Origin: Streptomyces chartreusis NRRL 3882
Lineage (GTDB): Bacteria; Actinomycetota; Actinomycetes; Streptomycetales; Streptomycetaceae
Length of the DNA stretch: 64,000 bases
Reading direction: 5' to 3'
NCBI RefSeq assembly: GCF_900236475.1
Contig: NZ_LT963352.1
Coordinates: forward strand, 7,907,001 to 7,971,000
Both the position numbers and the translations under genes were made by a program. This document shows, one piece after another, positions 58,684 through 64,000 of this stretch. Below the pieces are notes generated by a model. It saw only the letters and a program-made list of their open reading frames with translations. It was not told the origin of the DNA and did not search any database. Numbering within the stretch: position 1 is the first letter of the stretch; every line of letters begins with the position of its first letter.

Positions 58684-59303
58684 GCCGTCTCCTAGGTCGG
58701 CGGAGCAACGATGGCATGACCACGGGCACGCGCCGGCCGCACCTGAAGATGCGCCGGAGTGCCTGAGCGCGTCGTAGGCACGCGTATGCCGTCAGCTCGT
58801 CATCCCGTCCGCCGTGACGGGCAGTCAAGTCCCTACGGAAGAGATAGGGCGTCACGCCAGATGCGACCGTCTCCCGTGGTCTGCGGGCCAGCATGCAGCC
58901 GCCTATCGCAACAGTCAATATGGTTCGGGTGCGCCCGATTCCATAACACATTTTGCGCAGCAATCGTCGTGGTTCGGCGCGCGACTGTCGTCGGGCCGAT
59001 TCCATAACACATTCTGCGAATCAATCTTCCTGGTGGGGTGCGCGACTCCGGACGGGCCCATTCGATAACAGATTTCGGTGTATCGACCGCCGTCGGCATA
59101 TCGCCGGCCGGTGGGTATTGCCAGGCGCTCATGGAGGCATTTACCCTCGGGGCCGCGATGCCGCCATGGCGTCCGGCGAAAGTTCGCGGCCTATTCGACG
59201 ATAGCTCGCGGGCGGGAGCTCTCATTCCCCGCCGGTCGTACCCGAACGCTTCAGCTATTGGTGACGCAATCCTGCTGACGACGCGAATGTAGAGGGTCCC
59301 ACG
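58684..59303. promoter_or_regulatory. Divergent region between the ThuA fusion and the sugar ABC operon
   Basis: No gene is supported in these 620 bases. GC is lower than around it. The centre carries a 61-bp tandem repeat (58933-59078). The promoter of the ABC operon should lie between the repeat and 59290. Confidence 0.6.
58933..59078 (+). repeat. 61-bp-period tandem repeat upstream of the sugar ABC operon
   Basis: The core GATTCCATAACACATT recurs at 58937 and 58998, and in a diverged form (CATTCGATAACAGATT) at 59059, at exactly 61-bp spacing. The intervening blocks (CAATCGTCGTGG..GCGCGACT and CAATCTTCCTGG..GCGCGACT) also match. A shorter, degenerate copy may precede at about 58900. It lies about 230-370 bases before the ATPase gene. 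Confidence 0.85.
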
Positions 59304-60824
59304 ATGTCTGGCCTGCCGCCGTCGCCGCTGCTCGCTCTGCGAGGCATCGGCAAATCGTTCCTCGGCGTGCGGGTGCTCGATGGCGTCGACCTCCAGGTCC
59401 GGCCGGGTGAGGTGCACGCGGTCGTCGGCGAGAACGGCGCCGGCAAGTCCACGCTCATGAAGGTGGTGTCCGGCGTCCACCAGCCCGACGAGGGAACGGT
59501 CGAGTTCGCCGGCGCACCGCGGACGTTCCGCAACCCGCGTGAGGCCCGACAGGCCGGTATCGGCACCGTCCACCAGGAGCTGACCCTGCTGCCGGAGCGC
59601 ACCGTCGCGGAGAACGTCTGTCTGGGCCGCGAGCCCCTGCGTCGCGGGCTCGTCGACCGCAGGGCGATGCTCAGCCACACCGCGGAGCTCCTCGCCTCGA
59701 TCGGGGAGGGCTCGTTAGCGCCCGACACCCGCGTGGGGCGACTCGGTGTGGCGCAACAACAGGTGGTCGAGATCGTCAAGGCGCTCGCCCTCGACGCGCG
59801 GCTGCTCATCATGGACGAGCCCACCGCGGCTCTCGCCGACCACGAGGTCGACCAGCTCTACGCGCTCGTACGGCGGCTGCAGGAGCAGGGGATCGGCGTG
59901 CTGTACGTCTCGCACCGCCTCAAGGAGGTCTTCGACCTGTCCAGCCGGATCACCGTGCTCAAGGACGGCCGGGCGGTGGCCACCTTGGACACCGCGGACG
60001 CCAGCGCCGATCAGCTGGTGCGCCACATGGTCGGCCGCGAGCTGTCGAGCTACTACCCCGACCCGGCGCAGCCGCAGGAGCTGGGCCCGGTGCGGCTGAC
60101 CGTCCGCGGCGGAGGCAACCGGAAGCTGCGCGGCATCGACCTACGGCTGCGCGCCGGTGAGGTGCTCGGCGTCGGCGGCCTGCAAGGATCCGGCCGGTCG
60201 GCGCTGGCCCGCGCACTGTTCGGCGCCGCACCGTTCAGCACCGGCCGGGTGACCGTCGACGGAGCGCCGGTCCGGCTGCGCTCGCCCCGCGCCGCGATGC
60301 GGGCCGGTATCGCCTACGTCTCCGAGGACCGCAAGGGCGAGGGGATCGTCGCCGAGCAGTCGGTGCTCGACAACGCGCTGTTGGCCGCCCGCGCCGTCCG
60401 CGGCGTCCACCCGGGCGGGGGCGGCCGCGGTGCCCGGACCGCGCGGGTCCGGGAGCTGCTCGCGGCCGTCGACCTTCGCGCCGCCGGGGAGGACCAGGAG
60501 ATCCGTTTCCTGTCCGGGGGCAACCAGCAGAAGGTCGTGCTGGCCAGGTGGCTCGCGCTAGCCCCGAGGATCCTGCTCTTCGACGAGCCGACCCGGGGCA
60601 TCGACGTGGGCGCCAAGTCGGCGATCCACGACCTCGTCCGCCGGCTGGCCCGCGACGGCGCCGCCGTGCTGATGGTCTCGTCCGAGCTGCCCGAACTGCT
60701 CGGCATGAGCGACCGGGTCATCGTCATGCGCGACGGCCGGATCGCCGGCGAGCTGGTCGCCGGCGCGACGGAGGAGGATGTCATCGCCCTCGCGGTCGGC
60801 ACCGTGGGGGAGGCGGCCGGATGA
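59304..60824 (+). CDS. Ribose-type sugar ABC transporter, double ATPase subunit
   Basis: A 506-aa RbsA/XylG-type protein with two ATPase halves. The first has Walker A GENGAGKST, a degenerate signature (LGVAQQQVVEIVKAL) and Walker B LLIMDEPTAAL. The second has the degenerate GLQGSGRSA loop, YVSEDRKGEG, signature LSGGNQQKVVLARWLA and Walker B ILLFDEPTRGID. Active and degenerate sites in each half are usual for this family. It energises uptake of a pentose or similar monosaccharide. The permease start overlaps its stop (ATGA). The upstream 61-bp repeat and the sugar isomerase at the end of the window suggest a catabolic operon. Confidence 0.95.
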   Translation: MSGLPPSPLLALRGIGKSFLGVRVLDGVDLQVRPGEVHAVVGENGAGKSTLMKVVSGVHQPDEGTVEFAGAPRTFRNPREARQAGIGTVHQELTLLPERTVAENVCLGREPLRRGLVDRRAMLSHTAELLASIGEGSLAPDTRVGRLGVAQQQVVEIVKALALDARLLIMDEPTAALADHEVDQLYALVRRLQEQGIGVLYVSHRLKEVFDLSSRITVLKDGRAVATLDTADASADQLVRHMVGRELSSYYPDPAQPQELGPVRLTVRGGGNRKLRGIDLRLRAGEVLGVGGLQGSGRSALARALFGAAPFSTGRVTVDGAPVRLRSPRAAMRAGIAYVSEDRKGEGIVAEQSVLDNALLAARAVRGVHPGGGGRGARTARVRELLAAVDLRAAGEDQEIRFLSGGNQQKVVLARWLALAPRILLFDEPTRGIDVGAKSAIHDLVRRLARDGAAVLMVSSELPELLGMSDRVIVMRDGRIAGELVAGATEEDVIALAVGTVGEAAG

Positions 60825-61792
60825 GCGCCGCGCCGTCCCTGCCGGCCCGGCGGACCCCGCCCGGCGTGTTCGTCGCCCTGGTCCTCACCCTGGCGATCGG
60901 TTGGCTCATCGTCACTCTCGACGGCGGCCGGCTGTTCAGCCTGCCGACGACGGTGAGCCTGCTGCACGTCGCCGCCGGTCTGGGCCTCGTCGCGGTCGGC
61001 CAGACCCTGGTCATCGTGGGGGGCTCGCTGGACCTGTCGGTGGCGTACGTGGTCAGCCTGAGCACCCTCGTCGCCGCCGAGACCATGGCCGGTGACGACG
61101 GTGCGCTGCTGACGGCGATCTGCCTGACGCTCGCCGTCAGCGCCACGATCGGCCTCGTCAACGGCCTGCTCGTCACCACGGCGCGGATCAACCCCTTCAT
61201 CGCGACCGTCGGCGTCGGACTGCTGCTCAAGGGATACCTCGACAACGGATACGACGGCCCGGCCGGCAAGACCGCACCCGCCCTGGTGCAGGGCCTGGGG
61301 TACCAGCGAGTCGGCCCGGTGCCACTGTCGTTCCTGCTGCTGCTCGCCGTCGCCGCCGCGGCCTGGTTCGTGCTGACCCGCACCCGCTTCGGCCACCACC
61401 TGATCGCCGTGGGCGGTGACCCGGAGGTCGCCCGGCTCTCCGGCGTGCGGGGCACCCGGGTCCTCGTCACAGCCCATGTGCTGTGCGCCCTCTGCGCCGG
61501 CCTCGCCGGGGTCTACCTCGCCAGCCGGCTCGGCGCCGGCGCACCGAGGGTGGGCACCGAGGGATTCTACGACCTGGAGTCGATCGCCGCGGTGGTGCTC
61601 GGCGGCACCGCTCTCGCCGGCGGTCGCGGCGGCGTCGTCGGCACGGTCGGCGGTGTGCTGCTGCTCGCCAGCATCGACGCCATCTTCAACCAGCTCGAGG
61701 TCGACGTGTTCTTCAAGCAGGTGATCCGTGGCGTGATCATCATCGCGGCGGTCGCCGTCTATGCCCGCCGGGCGATGCGAAAGGCGTCCTAG
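60821..61792 (+). CDS. Ribose-type sugar ABC transporter permease (first)
   Basis: A 323-aa RbsC-type membrane protein with 8-10 hydrophobic segments. Family features are GQTLVIVGGSLDLSVAYVVS near the N-terminus, RINPFIATVGVGLLLKG, and the cytoplasmic coupling loop TRFGHHLIAVGGDPEVARLSGV, followed by GGTALAGGRGGVVGTVGG. It starts inside the ATPase stop codon (ATGA) and the second permease follows after one base. The two permeases are similar but distinct, so the channel is probably a heterodimer, as in several actinobacterial sugar importers of this class. Confidence 0.93.
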   Translation: MSAAPSLPARRTPPGVFVALVLTLAIGWLIVTLDGGRLFSLPTTVSLLHVAAGLGLVAVGQTLVIVGGSLDLSVAYVVSLSTLVAAETMAGDDGALLTAICLTLAVSATIGLVNGLLVTTARINPFIATVGVGLLLKGYLDNGYDGPAGKTAPALVQGLGYQRVGPVPLSFLLLLAVAAAAWFVLTRTRFGHHLIAVGGDPEVARLSGVRGTRVLVTAHVLCALCAGLAGVYLASRLGAGAPRVGTEGFYDLESIAAVVLGGTALAGGRGGVVGTVGGVLLLASIDAIFNQLEVDVFFKQVIRGVIIIAAVAVYARRAMRKAS

Positions 61793-61793
61793 C

Positions 61794-62765
61794 ATGCGGA
61801 TCGCACGCCCACATCGGCTCGTCACGTTCCGCTCCGGCGGTCTCGCACCGATCGTCGTGATCCTGGCGGTGCTGCTGGTTCTGCTGACCGCCCGCCAGCC
61901 GGACTTCCTCTCGCCGCCGTCGCTGATGTCGTTCCTCGGCCGCTCCGCGCCGGTCGTCCTGCTCGCCGCCGGCCAGTACTTCGTGATCGTCTCCGGCGAG
62001 CTGGACCTGTCCGTCGGCTCTCTGGTCACCGCGCAGGTGGTCGTCGCCGCCCGGCTGATCGACGGCGATTCGTCGGCCGGCTGGCCCGTCGTCGTGCTCC
62101 TGTTCGCGTTCGGCATCGCCGTCGGCCTCGTCAACGGTTTCGTCACCACACGGCTGCGGGTGCCGTCGTTCATCACGACCCTCGGGATGTTCCTGATCCT
62201 CGTCGGTGCCGTGTACCTGTGGTCCGACGGTGCCCCGAAGGGCGGCCTCTCCGAGGAGTTCCGCCGGCTCGGCCGGTCGGCGTTCGAGGACGTGCCCGCG
62301 CTGGGCCGGATACCGTACGCCCTGGTCGTCCTGCTGGTGGCGGCCGCCGCGGCGCTGGTGCTGACCCGTTCGGACTTCGGCCGCACCCTGGTCGCCGTCG
62401 GCGGCAACCCGCGGACCGCCGAGCTGAGCGGCGTGCGCGTGTGGCGCGCCAAGACCACGGCGTTCGTCCTCAGCGGGCTCGCCGCCACGCTCGCGGCAGT
62501 CCTCATCGGCGGGTACAGCGGGGTGTCGTTCCAGGCCGGTGCCGGCCTGGAGTTCGGCGCGATCACCGCGGCGGTCCTCGGCGGTGTCGCGCTGGGCGGG
62601 GGCCGCGGTTCGGTCGTCGGCGCGATGCTGGGCGCGCTGACCCTCGAGACGCTCTTCACGCTCATGAACTTCTACGGCGTCTCCGGCGCCCTCGAACCGA
62701 CCGTCCAGGGCGCGATCATCCTGTTCGCCGTGGCGGCGGCGTCCTTCCGTGTCCCGTCCAGATAA
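61794..62765 (+). CDS. Ribose-type sugar ABC transporter permease (second)
   Basis: A 323-aa RbsC-type permease, the same length as its neighbour. It contains GQYFVIVSGELDLSVGSLVT, RLRVPSFITTLGMFLILVGA, the coupling loop SDFGRTLVAVGGNPRTAELS and GGVALGGGRGSVVGAMLG. The ATG at 61794 lies one base after the previous stop. Its stop is 10 bases before the GTG of the binding lipoprotein. It should pair with the first permease and the RbsA-type ATPase in one importer. Confidence 0.93.
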   Translation: MRIARPHRLVTFRSGGLAPIVVILAVLLVLLTARQPDFLSPPSLMSFLGRSAPVVLLAAGQYFVIVSGELDLSVGSLVTAQVVVAARLIDGDSSAGWPVVVLLFAFGIAVGLVNGFVTTRLRVPSFITTLGMFLILVGAVYLWSDGAPKGGLSEEFRRLGRSAFEDVPALGRIPYALVVLLVAAAAALVLTRSDFGRTLVAVGGNPRTAELSGVRVWRAKTTAFVLSGLAATLAAVLIGGYSGVSFQAGAGLEFGAITAAVLGGVALGGGRGSVVGAMLGALTLETLFTLMNFYGVSGALEPTVQGAIILFAVAAASFRVPSR

Positions 62766-62775
62766 AGGGGATTCA

Positions 62776-63960
62776 GTGAGGCATTCCATGACGGTGCTGG
62801 CCGTGAGCGCCTTACTGGTGCTGGCCGGCTGCTCCACGGACGAGCCCACCACCGGCGCATCGGGTTCGCCCACCGCGGGCACCGGGTCGGGCACCGGCAA
62901 GCAGTCGAAGTTCTTCGTGCAGGCCGACTACGACGAGCAGCTCGCGCTCCTGGACGCCGCGCCCACCGGGCCGGCCGGCAAGCCCTGGGAACAGGCGCTC
63001 AATCCGGAGATGGTGGAGACCGCGAAGTTCAAGAAGCCCGGACCGTACAAGATCTGCTTCTCCAACGCGGGGCTGAACAACCCCTGGCGCCAGGTCGGTT
63101 TCAAGACCATGCAGGCCGAGGTCGACACGCACCGCGGCCGGATCTCCGAGTTCGTCCACGTCGACGCCGAAGCCAAGGACCAGAAGCAGATCGCCGACAT
63201 CAACGACCTCCTCGGCAAGGGCTGCCACGCGCTCATCGTCTCGCCGAACACCACCGCGACGCTCACCCCGGCCGTGGAGGCCGCCTGCGAGAAGGGCCTG
63301 CCGGTCATCGTCTTCGACCGCGGTGTCGACACGACCTGCCCGGTGACGTTCATCAACCCGATCGGCGGCTACGGATTCGGCCACGTCGCGGCGGAGTTCG
63401 TCACCCGGAAGATGAAGAAGGGCGGCAAGGTGCTCGCGCTGCGCATCCTGCCCGGCGTCGACGTGCTGGAGACCCGCTGGTCCGCGGCGAAGGTCGCCTT
63501 CGACAAGGCGGGCGTCGACGTCGTCGGCGTCGAGTTCACCGACGGCGACCCGGCCAGGACGAAGAAGATCGTCAACGACTACATCCAGCGGTACGGCACG
63601 ATCGACGGCGTCTGGATGGACGCCGGGGCGGTCGCGGGCGCGGCGGTCGAGGCGTTCGAGGACGCCGGCAAGCCCGTGCCGCCGATCAACGGCGAGGACC
63701 AGCTCGACTTCCTGAAGCTGTGGAAGGACAAGAAGCTCACGGCGATCGCCCCCACCTACCCGACCTACCAGTGGCGCACCCCGGTCATCGCCGCGCTGAA
63801 GATCCTCGACGGCGAGCGGGTGCCGAACCCGTGGAAGCTGCCCCAGCCGACCATCACCCAGGACAACCTGGACGAGTACGTCGACCCCAGCATGCCGCCG
63901 CTGCACTACGCGATGTGCGGCTGCACCGACCTGCCCGGCTACCCGAAGCGCTGGAAGTAG
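62776..63960 (+). CDS. Ribose-type sugar-binding lipoprotein
   Basis: A 394-aa periplasmic-binding-protein type I. The signal MTVLAVSALLVLAG is followed by the lipobox Cys and a Gly/Ser/Thr spacer. The mature protein has the family pattern YKICFSNAGLNNPWRQVGFK, DAEAKDQKQIADINDLLGKG, HALIVSPNTTATLTPAVEAA and LPVIVFDRGVDT with the conserved ligand-binding Asp-Arg. The C-terminal part is longer than in RbsB and has a Cys pair (YAMCGCTDL). GTG 62776 follows AAAGGGG. It gives the operon its specificity; a pentose such as xylose, arabinose or ribose is plausible from the neighbouring hemicellulase genes. Confidence 0.93.
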   Translation: MRHSMTVLAVSALLVLAGCSTDEPTTGASGSPTAGTGSGTGKQSKFFVQADYDEQLALLDAAPTGPAGKPWEQALNPEMVETAKFKKPGPYKICFSNAGLNNPWRQVGFKTMQAEVDTHRGRISEFVHVDAEAKDQKQIADINDLLGKGCHALIVSPNTTATLTPAVEAACEKGLPVIVFDRGVDTTCPVTFINPIGGYGFGHVAAEFVTRKMKKGGKVLALRILPGVDVLETRWSAAKVAFDKAGVDVVGVEFTDGDPARTKKIVNDYIQRYGTIDGVWMDAGAVAGAAVEAFEDAGKPVPPINGEDQLDFLKLWKDKKLTAIAPTYPTYQWRTPVIAALKILDGERVPNPWKLPQPTITQDNLDEYVDPSMPPLHYAMCGCTDLPGYPKRWK

Positions 63961-63964
63961 GCCG

Positions 63965-64000
63965 GTGTACACCATCGGTGTCAACCCGTGGGTCTGGGCC
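63965..64000 (+). CDS. Sugar phosphate isomerase/epimerase-like protein (5' end only)
   Basis: Twelve codons from GTG 63965 (VYTIGVNPWVWA) before the window ends. The opening fits the first strand of xylose-isomerase-like TIM barrels, including the D-psicose/tagatose 3-epimerase and IolE group. It starts four bases after the lipoprotein stop, so it belongs to the ABC operon. The identity rests on a very short stretch. Confidence 0.5.
   Translation, partial: MYTIGVNPWVWA

Noticed and set aside
56147..59005. A 952-codon minus-strand frame overlapping the ThuA-dehydrogenase fusion
   Set aside because: It is a shifted reading of the same gene, rich in Arg, Gly and Pro without domains.
58933..59078. 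CRISPR array in the 61-bp repeats
   Set aside because: The whole 61-bp unit is conserved, including the parts that would be spacers; there are only about 2.5 copies and no cas genes.
58953..59292. Short frames in the 61-bp repeat region
   Set aside because: They are created by the repeat itself and lack ribosome sites and conservation signs.
1..64000. tRNA, rRNA, insertion sequences, phage genes or an integration site
   Set aside because: No cloverleaf, transposase, integrase or flanking direct repeats were recognised anywhere in the window.

Overview
The window is high-GC actinobacterial DNA, almost certainly from the chromosome of a Streptomyces. The reasons are GTG and ATG starts behind GGAGG-type ribosome sites, large SARP/AfsR-like and LAL regulators, an LAETG sortase substrate, a thiostrepton-resistance-type gene, a perfect CebR operator and many secreted CAZymes carrying CBM13 modules. 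I see no rRNA, tRNA, insertion sequence, prophage or CRISPR array.

Layout. (1) 1-4.8 kb, minus strand: a tight run of MHS-family transporter, OmpR-type response regulator, histidine kinase, TAXI solute-binding protein and an ECF41-type sigma factor cut by the window edge. (2) 5.0-5.85 kb: a lone tsnR/tsr-type 23S rRNA methyltransferase with no thiopeptide genes near it. (3) 5.9-17.4 kb: a regulator-rich block with a DUF4406 protein, a DeoR-type regulator lacking a clear start, a SnoaL-like protein, a BBE-type flavoenzyme, a 1025-aa BTAD/ATPase regulator, an 870-aa LAL regulator, an FAD oxidoreductase and a nitronate monooxygenase-like protein. (4) 17.6-22.9 kb: a 1741-aa secreted protein with two GH43 modules. 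(5) 23.0-25.05 kb: a decayed patch with P450, MMPL and cyclopropane-synthase fragments around intact SRPBCC and TetR genes. (6) 25.5-27.9 kb: a cell-wall-anchored GDSL hydrolase and a membrane metallophosphoesterase.

(7) 28.2-33.1 kb: a xylan locus. GH62 arabinofuranosidase diverges from GH10 xylanase plus a feruloyl-esterase-like CE1 protein, across a promoter region rich in palindromes. (8) 33.3-36.7 kb: a family-5 solute-binding lipoprotein and a double-length permease behind a Zur-like box, with no ATPase gene following. (9) 36.9-42.8 kb: a GABA-type catabolic operon (permease, SDR, class III aminotransferase, succinate-semialdehyde dehydrogenase) divergent from a GntR/FCD regulator. (10) 43.1-46.0 kb: an S53 peptidase and a SAM methyltransferase.

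(11) 46.2-58.7 kb: a second polysaccharide locus. It holds an AA10 lytic monooxygenase under a CebR box, a secreted PQQ-type sugar dehydrogenase-like protein, a ThuA/DUF1080 protein, a second CE1-type esterase, a GH54 arabinofuranosidase, and a 1184-aa ThuA-dehydrogenase fusion. (12) 58.7-64 kb: a 61-bp tandem repeat followed by a ribose-type ABC importer operon (ATPase, two permeases, lipoprotein) and the first codons of a sugar isomerase/epimerase.

Together, regions 4, 7, 11 and 12 outline arabinoxylan and cellulose attack outside the cell. Debranching (GH43, GH62, GH54, CE1), backbone cleavage (GH10), oxidative attack (AA10) and sugar import are all present. Eight of the secreted proteins share one ricin-type CBM13 module family, placed at either end of unrelated catalytic domains.
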